A stretch of 13,111 nucleotides of DNA. Origin: Prevotella sp. Lineage in GTDB: Bacteria; Bacteroidota; Bacteroidia; Bacteroidales; Bacteroidaceae. The position numbers and the translations under genes were made by a program. The notes under the pieces were generated by a model, which saw nothing but the letters and a program-made list of their open reading frames with translations, was not told the DNA's origin and made no database searches. The number at the start of each line of letters is the position of its first letter. Position 1 is the first letter of the stretch. Positions 6,782-13,111 of this stretch are shown piece by piece. The stretch spans positions 1-13,111 of the forward strand of contig JAFRZC010000144.1 of the NCBI GenBank assembly GCA_017442765.1. Direction: 5' to 3'.

Positions 6782-6858
6782 ACATATATGTTTCACCTTG
6801 CGAAAGACCGTCTTTCGCACTCCGAAAGACCACGTTTTGCGAGGTGAAACATATATGT
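6782..6858. repeat. Long inverted repeat with nested hairpin
   Basis: The 24-base arms (6782-6805 and 6835-6858) match in 22 of 24 positions when one is reverse-complemented; both contain ACATATATGTTTCACCT and end in a GCGAAA-like word. Inside, GCGAAAGACCGTCTTTCGC (6800-6818) is a separate perfect 8-bp hairpin that competes with the long stem. A related TTTCGTTTTGCGAAA hairpin lies at 6746-6760. Confidence 0.75.
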
Positions 6859-6867
6859 TTGGGAAAG

Positions 6868-6895
6868 GATGAGGGATGAAAGATGAGGGATGTGG
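6868..6895 (-). repeat. Four-unit heptanucleotide array (GATGAGG), intergenic
   Basis: Units GATGAGG (6868), GATGAAA (6875), GATGAGG (6882) and GATGTGG (6889). It directly follows the long inverted repeat. The rest of the gene-free stretch, 6896-7064, shows nothing I can name. Confidence 0.7.
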
Positions 6896-7064
6896 GTATA
6901 AAAGGGGAGTGAAAGGGTTAGAAAAGGGCGGTTTCGCGCTCCAGAATGAAGGTAGAAGTCAACAGAATGCGTTAACATTTCCGCCTTCCGTTTAAGACAA
7001 ATTAACAGAAAGGGGCAGTAACATAAGAGCAGATGGCGCGGATTCAATTTATGAATGAGTTTGC

Positions 7065-7095
7065 TTTGCAATGTCAATAATTTTATGTACTTTTG
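7065..7095 (+). promoter_or_regulatory. Bacteroidota-type promoter (-33 TTTG, -7 TACTTTTG)
   Basis: TTTG at 7065-7068 and TACTTTTG at 7088-7095 are 19 bases apart. Transcription would begin near 7100, about 20 bases before the ATG of the GH76 gene. Confidence 0.7.
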
Positions 7096-7120
7096 CAACG
7101 GATTCTAAAACTTGACGCTA

Positions 7121-10100
7121 ATGAAAAGATTGTTGTTTTTGAGCACATTGCTCGTTTTCGTATGTTCGGTCAGCGCGGAGCTGACTCCCGGAAAGACCTA
7201 CCGCATCGTAACGAGTCAGGCTTACTCGCGCACCAAGATGTATTCGCTGTTTGTGAACAATGCGCAGACCACCACGGGCAGCGACGTCGTGATATGGACG
7301 GAGACCTCGGTGGCGGCTCAGCGGTGGACCTTGGAGGAGACCGCCGCGGGCAAGCAGGCCCTGCGCAACGGCTATACGGGTCTCTATCTGGCCTATACAG
7401 GAGGCAACAAAGAGGGCTCGAAGATTGTGCAGTCGTCGGCATCGACAACGAGAACCACGGGCGCATGGATTATTGAGCCTGTGGAGGATGCCGCCGACAC
7501 CTACGTCATCTATGTGGGTGCCGACAAGAAATACTGTATCGGCTTCACCGACACGGCTGCCGACGGCGTGGGCATCAAGCTGGTCGATCCCGCCACCGCC
7601 AATATGGCGGCGGCCCAGTGGCGGTTCATAGAGGACAGCCGCACTCAGCTGGAATACAACGAGACCGTGCGCAACGACATCATGACCCGCTTCATCAACC
7701 GCTTCTACAAGAGTGCTTCCGTCGGCCATGTGCTCGGAAACGGCGGATGGTGGGGCGACGCCGAGATGTTCGAGACCATCCTCGACGCCTTCGAGACCAC
7801 CGGCGACAAGAAGTATCAGACCTACTGGGACGAGCTCTATCAGAACTTCATCGCCCGCAACGGCGGCGACTGGAGCGGCAACGAGTATAACGACGACATC
7901 ACGTGGATGGTGCTCGCCTGCATACGTGGCTATAAGTTCTTCGGCAATGTGGCCTATCTGAACAGTGCCAAGCAGAACTACGACCGCATGTATGCGCGTG
8001 CCAAGCAGCAGTACGGCACGCTCATCTGGAAGCAGAGCCAGGGCAACAAGCTCGCCACCAACTCGTGCATCAACTGCCCGGCCACCGTGGCCGCCTGCTA
8101 TCTGGCACAGCTCACCGGCGACAAGACCTATTATGACAAGGCGCTCTCCATCTACGCCGGCCAGCGCAAGCTGCTCTTCGAGGCCTCGACAGGAAAAGTG
8201 TTCGACAGTGGCGAGTGGACCTCGTCGGGCGGAACTCAGGTAAACAACGGCTGGGTGTCAACCTATAATCAGGGCACGATGCTCGGAGCCGCACTGATGC
8301 TCTACGACCTCACCAAAGACCCGCAATACAAAACCGATGCCGAGCGCATACACGCCCGCACCATCAGCGATCTGTGTAATAAACAGGGCATCGTACACGC
8401 CTGCCAGACCATCAGCGGCGACCTCTGCGGGTTCAAGGGCATCTACATGCGCTATGCACGGCGCTATGCCGAGGACCTCGGACATCCCGAAGCGCTCGAC
8501 TGGATGGCTAAGAATGCCTGGCACGGCTATCAGAACCGCAACAGCCAGGGCGTCATCTGGTCGGCATGGCTCACCAAGACCAGCCAGACCCTGAAGCGCA
8601 TGGAAGGCGACCAGGAGAAGACCTGCGAGCCCTTCAGCGCATCGACCATCATCGCCGCGGCCTTCAACGCACATATCAACGGCATGTTCTACAAGAATGC
8701 CTACTCGACCATTGGCGCCGAGCTGTTCGACGAGATACAGTGGATGCAGATTGTCGATGCCGGCAACCGTTCCGACGGAGGAACGCCCGAGACCACCCTC
8801 AGCGCGAAGCCCGGTGCCTACATCGCCTTTAAGCACGTCGATTTCGGCAACCAGAAGGCCAACCGCGTAAAGCTGCGCGTGAAGGGCAACGGCCAGACGC
8901 GAATGCAGGTCTATGTCGATAGCATCGCCACCTCGACACTTATCGGCGAGACCGCCACGTCGCTGCCCACCACATGGAGCGACGTGACCCTTGAGACCAC
9001 GCCCGTGTCGGGCGAGCACGCCGTCTTCTTCGTAACCTCGGGCACGACGGGACAGGCAGCCCTGCACAACTTCGCGTTCGACAGCACCAACATGCTCTTT
9101 GCCGACATTACCGACAACGGCGGCACACTGACCGTTGACGGCGAGAAGGCCGACCGCACACTCATCGACAACGACCCCACCACGGCGGCTACCCTGTCTG
9201 CTTCTTCCACGCTACTCTACACCTCGCCCGTGCCCGTCACACTCAAGGGCTATGCCCTCTACGCCGAGCCCGGCACGGCAAAGGCTCCGGCGGCATGGAG
9301 GCTCGAAGGCTCGGCCGACGGTGAGAGCTGGACACTGCTCGACAGCCAGAGCCGCAAGACCTTTGCCGCCGACGGACAGAAACACCAGATCGACCTGAGC
9401 ACTTCTACGGCCTACACCTACCTTCGCCTCACGCTGAGCGGCAGCGGCAACGTCATGCTGAGCGACTGGCAGCTCTACGGTGTTGCCATTGCCGAGACCG
9501 ACCTTACCGACGACGGAGGCTCGCTCGAAGGAATGAGCACCGACCTCACCGACAACAGCCTCGAGACCGTCGGCACGGCAGCGGCAGGAGCAGCGACGGT
9601 CGGCTATCAGACCATCGCAAAGGTCAACCTCAGCAGCTACACGCTCACCGTGAACGGTCAGGAGGGAATGCCGCACAGCTGGACTCTCTCCGCCTCTGTC
9701 GATGGACGAACGTGGACAAAGATCGATGAGCAACAGAACGTGCGCTTCGCCTATCCGCAGTCGACGGCGGCGTTCTATCTGGAGAAAGGCCCGTACCGCA
9801 TGTTCCGCTTTGAGTTCGAGGCTCCGCTCGACGGCACACCGCTCCGCATCGCCGAGCTGCAGCTGTTTGGCGATGTCGCCTACGGCAAGCTTCACAACGA
9901 TGTCACGGCCGACGGCGGCAAGCACTCTTCAGCCGACGGCTCAGACTGCGCGGTGCTCTTCGACAACGACCCAATGACCATTGCCCAGGTCAGCGGCACG
10001 GAGCTTTGGTGGAGCCATGCGGCTATTGCCAGCGCGCGCTATCGCGGCTTCTCTCTCATTGCCGGTTCTGACCCCGACAAATTCCCCACAAGTGTCACCA

Positions 10101-10882
10101 TACAGGGTTCTGCCGACGGCACCATCTGGTCTGACCTCACCACCGTGCAGCCCAAGTTCAACGCACCCTACGACCGTTTCGACCAGATGACCACAAACCT
10201 TGCCTACAGCTACTACCGCCTACGCGTGAACACGGTGGCCGACGGTGGCGACGTGGCCGAGCTCGCCGAGTGGGAACTCCACGGCACCACAGTCCTTACC
10301 GAGGGCAGTCTCTACGTGCCTGTGGAGAGTTACGAGCCTGCCGATGCCAGCAGACTTTGTGACGGGGTGACAACCACAAACTTTGCCCTGACGCAGATGG
10401 AGCCTGTCGATATCGACTACCATCTTGCCACAGCCGAGGTCATTCAGGCCTATACGCTCACCGCGTCGAGCACCTATGCCGAGCGCGACCCTGACGCATG
10501 GATTCTCTATGGTTCAACCGACGGGACGAACTATGAGGAAATCGACCGCCGTGCCGACATCGTCTTTGCCGCGCGCTATGCCACGCAGTTCTACACCTGC
10601 AACGCGGAGAAGAAAGCCTATAAGCACTATCGTCTGCATCTACTCTCCACCCCGAGCAGCAGCCTGCAGCTTGCCGAGTGGCAGCTCCTCCGCATCGACG
10701 GCTCCACGGGCATTGAGCGTGCTACGCTAATGAGTAATGAGAAATGTATAATGAGTAATGGCAATGCCGTCTATGACCTCCAAGGAAGAAAGATTGCCGA
10801 CAATCCCTCATCCTTCATCCTTCATCCCTCATCCAAGAAGGGTATCTATATCATCAATGGTAAAAAGGTTCTGGTGAAGTAA
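7121..10882 (+). CDS. Secreted multimodular GH76 alpha-1,6-mannanase with sorting domain
   Basis: The ATG at 7121 begins a clear signal peptide (MKRLLFLSTLLVFVCSVSA). Domains in order, by residue: ricin-type beta-trefoil lectin about 22-173 (two QxW-like strands, AAQRWTL and AAQWRFI); GH76 catalytic domain about 179-525; CBM6-like beta-sandwich about 534-655; four discoidin (F5/8 type C)-like domains at about 656-787, 788-916, 917-1053 and 1054-1193, each with a W.L.GS.DG..W or similar strand and ending in a W.L/E.LG strand; sorting domain about 1195-1253. The adjacent aspartates of YNDDITWM (D258, D259) match the GH76 catalytic pair. GH76 enzymes are endo-acting on alpha-1,6-mannan such as yeast cell-wall backbone. 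The protein should be exported, with the lectin modules holding it on mannan or host glycans. The DNA is GC-rich (67% in 8041-8100 by hand count). Two heptanucleotide arrays lie in the sorting-domain coding DNA. Confidence 0.88.
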   Translation: MKRLLFLSTLLVFVCSVSAELTPGKTYRIVTSQAYSRTKMYSLFVNNAQTTTGSDVVIWTETSVAAQRWTLEETAAGKQALRNGYTGLYLAYTGGNKEGSKIVQSSASTTRTTGAWIIEPVEDAADTYVIYVGADKKYCIGFTDTAADGVGIKLVDPATANMAAAQWRFIEDSRTQLEYNETVRNDIMTRFINRFYKSASVGHVLGNGGWWGDAEMFETILDAFETTGDKKYQTYWDELYQNFIARNGGDWSGNEYNDDITWMVLACIRGYKFFGNVAYLNSAKQNYDRMYARAKQQYGTLIWKQSQGNKLATNSCINCPATVAACYLAQLTGDKTYYDKALSIYAGQRKLLFEASTGKVFDSGEWTSSGGTQVNNGWVSTYNQGTMLGAALMLYDLTKDPQYKTDAERIHARTISDLCNKQGIVHACQTISGDLCGFKGIYMRYARRYAEDLGHPEALDWMAKNAWHGYQNRNSQGVIWSAWLTKTSQTLKRMEGDQEKTCEPFSASTIIAAAFNAHINGMFYKNAYSTIGAELFDEIQWMQIVDAGNRSDGGTPETTLSAKPGAYIAFKHVDFGNQKANRVKLRVKGNGQTRMQVYVDSIATSTLIGETATSLPTTWSDVTLETTPVSGEHAVFFVTSGTTGQAALHNFAFDSTNMLFADITDNGGTLTVDGEKADRTLIDNDPTTAATLSASSTLLYTSPVPVTLKGYALYAEPGTAKAPAAWRLEGSADGESWTLLDSQSRKTFAADGQKHQIDLSTSTAYTYLRLTLSGSGNVMLSDWQLYGVAIAETDLTDDGGSLEGMSTDLTDNSLETVGTAAAGAATVGYQTIAKVNLSSYTLTVNGQEGMPHSWTLSASVDGRTWTKIDEQQNVRFAYPQSTAAFYLEKGPYRMFRFEFEAPLDGTPLRIAELQLFGDVAYGKLHNDVTADGGKHSSADGSDCAVLFDNDPMTIAQVSGTELWWSHAAIASARYRGFSLIAGSDPDKFPTSVTIQGSADGTIWSDLTTVQPKFNAPYDRFDQMTTNLAYSYYRLRVNTVADGGDVAELAEWELHGTTVLTEGSLYVPVESYEPADASRLCDGVTTTNFALTQMEPVDIDYHLATAEVIQAYTLTASSTYAERDPDAWILYGSTDGTNYEEIDRRADIVFAARYATQFYTCNAEKKAYKHYRLHLLSTPSSSLQLAEWQLLRIDGSTGIERATLMSNEKCIMSNGNAVYDLQGRKIADNPSSFILHPSSKKGIYIINGKKVLVK
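10728..10762 (+). repeat. Heptanucleotide array TAATGAG, in coding sequence
   Basis: Units at 10728 and 10735 (both TAATGAG), 10742 (AAATGTA), 10749 (TAATGAG) and a partial fifth at 10756 (TAATGGC). It encodes LMSNEKCIMSNG just before YDLQGRK, the same place as the array at 5828. Confidence 0.75.
10806..10833 (+). repeat. Four-copy heptanucleotide array CCTCATC/CTTCATC, in coding sequence
   Basis: Units at 10806 (CCTCATC), 10813 and 10820 (both CTTCATC) and 10827 (CCTCATC), a clean four-unit array encoding PSSFILHPSS in the sorting-domain loop. Confidence 0.8.
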
Positions 10883-10883
10883 G

Positions 10884-10911
10884 AATTATAAATTAAGAAT
10901 TAAGAATTAGG
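10884..10911 (+). repeat. Four-unit heptanucleotide array AATTAAG after the GH76 gene
   Basis: Units AATTATA (10884), AATTAAG (10891), AATTAAG (10898) and AATTAGG (10905). The last unit merges into an AT-rich imperfect hairpin whose other arm is CTAATTCCTAA (10922-10932). Confidence 0.75.
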
Positions 10912-10950
10912 ATTAGTTCTGCTAATTCCTAAATTCATAAACGCAAGATA

Positions 10951-10986
10951 AAGGAGCCCCGAAGGTGAAAAACTTCGGGGCTCTTT
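10951..10986. terminator. Strong bidirectional intrinsic terminator
   Basis: GAGCCCCGAAG (10954-10964) pairs perfectly with CTTCGGGGCTC (10973-10983) around an 8-base loop, flanked by AAAG on the left and CTTT on the right. It sits between the convergent GH76 gene and the minus-strand gene and can serve both. Confidence 0.85.
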
Positions 10987-11005
10987 GTGTGATATATCCT
11001 GTTGT

Positions 11006-13111
11006 TTAACGGATGACAATCTTCTTTCCGTTAACTATATAGATTCCGGGGGTCAGCATGGTGCTATTTGCAATCTTGCGGCCTTGCAAGTCGTAGACGT
11101 ATCTACTCCCCTCTCCCTTTGGAGAGGATGTGAGGCTCTCAATGCCTGTGGGTACTGGCTTACTGTCGAGAACGATGGTGAGCGCTTTCTCTGTAGCAGC
11201 CTCGGGGGTGTTGGCCACGAAGTAGCCGCGGAAGGGTGCCACATCGGCGGCTTCGGCCGATGCGGCAAACTTGTCGCCTGCGGCATTCAGCAGATAGATG
11301 TTGCCGGTGTTGACGGGCGAATAGGTGCCGAGATACTTGTAGAAGTTGCCGTAGGTGGAGAGAAGGTCGCTCTGCTCCACGCTTGCGTTCTCGGCGGAGA
11401 ATGTCAGGGACTGCGTCTTGGCCGCGTTGCCGTCGAGGGCATAGATATACGGCCGGTTGGCTGTCATCTCTTTAATTCCCTCAAAATAGAGTTTCGTGCC
11501 GTTGATGGCGGTGAAGTCCTTGATGAAGAGCTGCGTGTCGTCGCCTTTCTTCCAGTTGAGCTCGTTGCCGTCGGCATCGGTTACGCGCTGCGGGGCAAAG
11601 GGCAGTACGAGAGTCTCCCACGTGGTCGTGGCCGTCGATGTCCCCTCTGTCGGTACGGCATTGCCGTTTGCCCGCGTATAGCTGATATTCTTGGCGGTGA
11701 AGTCGCGACCCGCGATGAAGGGATGGCCGTCGGTGACGGTGATGTTCTCGGCCTCTTCGCCATAGACGAAGTTGGTGAGTCCGCGGTTAACATATCCGTT
11801 CATGACGCGAGTGGGGACTACGGCCCGTCCGTCGTAGTAAACGATGAGGTTGGGATTGTACTCAGCCCCGGTGGTAAATGTCATTGAGACGGGTGTGGTA
11901 CCCGAGTTGATGGGCAGATAGACGGCTGCCATGTCGGGTGTAACGGCAAAGGAGGATGTTTTTGCAACGCCTTCTTTGGTTCCGTCGCTCAGCCAGTAGA
12001 TGATGCCGCCGTCCTTTGTGGTGTATTTGTTTGATACGAGCTCGCTGCGCCCGTCAACCTCGGTGTGGTAGTTATAGTCGTAATTCCATTCGAGGTTGTC
12101 GTAGGTGAAATAGACGGTAGTGTCTTTCTTTGCGGGTATTGACACCGTGATGGTTTGCTCGCGTAGGCTTGGTGACCAGCCGTAGTGCCAGAGCGACGAC
12201 TTTACGTTGCCGTTGAAGTCTTCCTCGGTGCGGTTCCGGAGGATTACCTTGATGCGCATCTCGTTGGTGTAGAGGATATTGCCCGAGGCTACTTTATTGG
12301 TCAGAGCCTGGGTCACGGCGAGGGTGGGCACGGTGTTCTCGGTCACGTTGAAGGTGGTCTTGAAGAGCTGGGCACCGGTGTCGCTGATGTTGGTCGAGCG
12401 TGTGAGGATGAAAGTATGACTGCCCGATGTCGGGGTGTAGGTGAAATAGATGTCCATGGTAGCCCCTGCGGGGATGTAGATAGTATTACCCGACACGCGC
12501 TTGTTGTCCACATAGAGATAGGTATCGCTGTAGTAGTCGCCGCCGTTGTTGGTGAAGTTCACACGTACGCGCTGCTGCTGGTTGAAAGTGGTCTTGCCCA
12601 CCAGCTCGAAGGCATTGACTTGCAGGTTGATGCCGCTCTTGGGTACGGTCTCGACATTGAGGGTCAGGTCATTGACAATGAGTATGCCATAGATGCTCTC
12701 GCTGTCGATGGCATCTTTCCACTCCGTTTCCCCGTGTATCTTGCAGCGTGCCCGCATCTTGTAGGTGCCGTTGGGCACGTTGCGCAGGGATACGCCGATG
12801 TCTTTCGAGAGCGTTTGTCCTGCTCCAATCTCAAGGCTGGAGAAATTGGAGAAGATTTCATTTTTTCCGTTCATGACAACGTTTCCGTCCTCATCGTAGA
12901 GCGAGATGCCGAGGTCGAAGACCTGACTGGTGCTCGTCTCGTTTTTCAGTCTGATGTTGAACTTCGGCGCGAAGATGCCCGTTGTGGCCCGGCGGGTGTA
13001 TTCAGACTTTTCGGCAGTGAGCGCAGTGATGGTGAAGAGGTTTTCCACGGTCGGCTCGTCAATCGGTTCGGGTGTTCGCCCTGGCGGTTCCAGTCCGATG
13101 TAGATGTTGTG
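11006..13111 (-). CDS. C-terminal part of a large secreted beta-sandwich protein with sorting domain (5' partial)
   Basis: The frame stays open to the right edge, so the N-terminus is outside; 701 residues are visible. The first 21 (ending in a proline-rich PPGRTPEPIDEP linker) look like the tail of an upstream domain. Then follow several Ig-like beta-sandwiches. VRVNFTNNGGDYYSDTYLYV and the following segment with IPAGATMDIYFTY are CARDB-like, and a second similar domain runs up to about NYDYNYHTEVDG. A module with TTWETLVLPFAPQRV and AENASVEQSDLL is of the kind often found at the end of Prevotella surface proteins. The end, VYDLQGRKI and GIYIVNGKKIVIR, is a sorting domain. The missing front could be a C10-type peptidase or a leucine-rich surface protein; the IYIGLEP at the edge fits the end of a C10 domain, but weakly. 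Confidence 0.75.
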   Translation of the reverse strand, partial: HNIYIGLEPPGRTPEPIDEPTVENLFTITALTAEKSEYTRRATTGIFAPKFNIRLKNETSTSQVFDLGISLYDEDGNVVMNGKNEIFSNFSSLEIGAGQTLSKDIGVSLRNVPNGTYKMRARCKIHGETEWKDAIDSESIYGILIVNDLTLNVETVPKSGINLQVNAFELVGKTTFNQQQRVRVNFTNNGGDYYSDTYLYVDNKRVSGNTIYIPAGATMDIYFTYTPTSGSHTFILTRSTNISDTGAQLFKTTFNVTENTVPTLAVTQALTNKVASGNILYTNEMRIKVILRNRTEEDFNGNVKSSLWHYGWSPSLREQTITVSIPAKKDTTVYFTYDNLEWNYDYNYHTEVDGRSELVSNKYTTKDGGIIYWLSDGTKEGVAKTSSFAVTPDMAAVYLPINSGTTPVSMTFTTGAEYNPNLIVYYDGRAVVPTRVMNGYVNRGLTNFVYGEEAENITVTDGHPFIAGRDFTAKNISYTRANGNAVPTEGTSTATTTWETLVLPFAPQRVTDADGNELNWKKGDDTQLFIKDFTAINGTKLYFEGIKEMTANRPYIYALDGNAAKTQSLTFSAENASVEQSDLLSTYGNFYKYLGTYSPVNTGNIYLLNAAGDKFAASAEAADVAPFRGYFVANTPEAATEKALTIVLDSKPVPTGIESLTSSPKGEGSRYVYDLQGRKIANSTMLTPGIYIVNGKKIVIR
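11110..11127. repeat. Palindrome CCTCTCC-CTTT-GGAGAGG inside coding sequence
   Basis: A perfect 7-bp inverted repeat with a 4-base loop lies in the linker (SLTSSPKGEGSR) between the TGIE and YDLQGRK motifs of the minus-strand sorting domain, the same protein position that holds a heptanucleotide array in the other two sorting domains. Confidence 0.65.

Noticed and set aside
6782..6858. Reading the inverted repeat as the ends of an insertion sequence
   Set aside because: Only 29 bp separate the arms, there is no transposase, and no target-site duplication was found around it.
5828..6895. Repeats considered as a CRISPR array
   Set aside because: Units are only 7 bp, directly tandem with no spacers, and no cas gene is near.
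8258..9067. Minus-strand open frame (269 codons) antisense to the GH76 domain
   Set aside because: The GC-rich coding strand produces long antisense frames; the protein has shadow-like composition and no domain.
10985..11887. Plus-strand open frame (300 codons) opposite the sorting-domain gene
   Set aside because: The opposite strand has clear beta-sandwich domains and a sorting tail; this frame begins inside the terminator and looks like a shadow.

Overview
The window looks like chromosomal DNA from a Prevotella-like member of the Bacteroidales (inference). The grounds are: three secreted proteins ending in the YDLQGRK...GIYI.NGKK.V.K type of C-terminal sorting domain; two promoters of the Bacteroidota -33 TTTG / -7 TAnnTTTG form; AT-rich leaders with few Shine-Dalgarno sites; and a multimodular GH76 alpha-mannanase. 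No rRNA, tRNA, CRISPR array or transposase was seen. Both edges cut through genes.

Left part (2-4046, mostly AT-rich, + strand): a glycosyltransferase fusion (GT2 plus a GT-B domain, 5' end outside the window) overlaps a LanC-like (alpha/alpha barrel) protein that lacks the cyclase zinc ligands. Two bases later comes a 330-residue protein that I cannot name. It has a duplicated W-x-G-G-Y-[VI]-E motif and a C-terminal His/Asp pattern like papain or C39 folds. The three genes are spaced like an operon. A stem-loop follows, then a short gene that is only the C-terminal DNA-binding output module of a larger class of TPR/HTH regulators.

Middle (4042-5980): two identical 20-bp direct repeats, 23 bp apart, sit just upstream of a good Bacteroidota promoter. 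The promoter drives a secreted IPT/TIG plus NHL-type beta-propeller protein with a sorting domain, closed by an intrinsic terminator.

Decayed region (6061-7064): a UDP-galactopyranose mutase relic carries two internal in-frame deletions and a probable frameshift near its end. About 475 bp of gene-free DNA follows, full of hairpins, inverted repeats and heptanucleotide arrays.

Right part (7065-13111, GC-rich): a promoter and a 1253-residue GH76 protein (ricin-type lectin, GH76 catalytic domain, CBM6-like, four discoidin-like domains, sorting domain). A strong bidirectional terminator separates it from a convergent minus-strand gene, the C-terminal part of a large secreted beta-sandwich protein with a third sorting domain.

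The most unusual signal is a family of about four-copy, 7-bp tandem arrays. They occur between genes and also inside the coding sequence of two sorting domains, where the loss or gain of one unit would shift the reading frame and remove the export signal.
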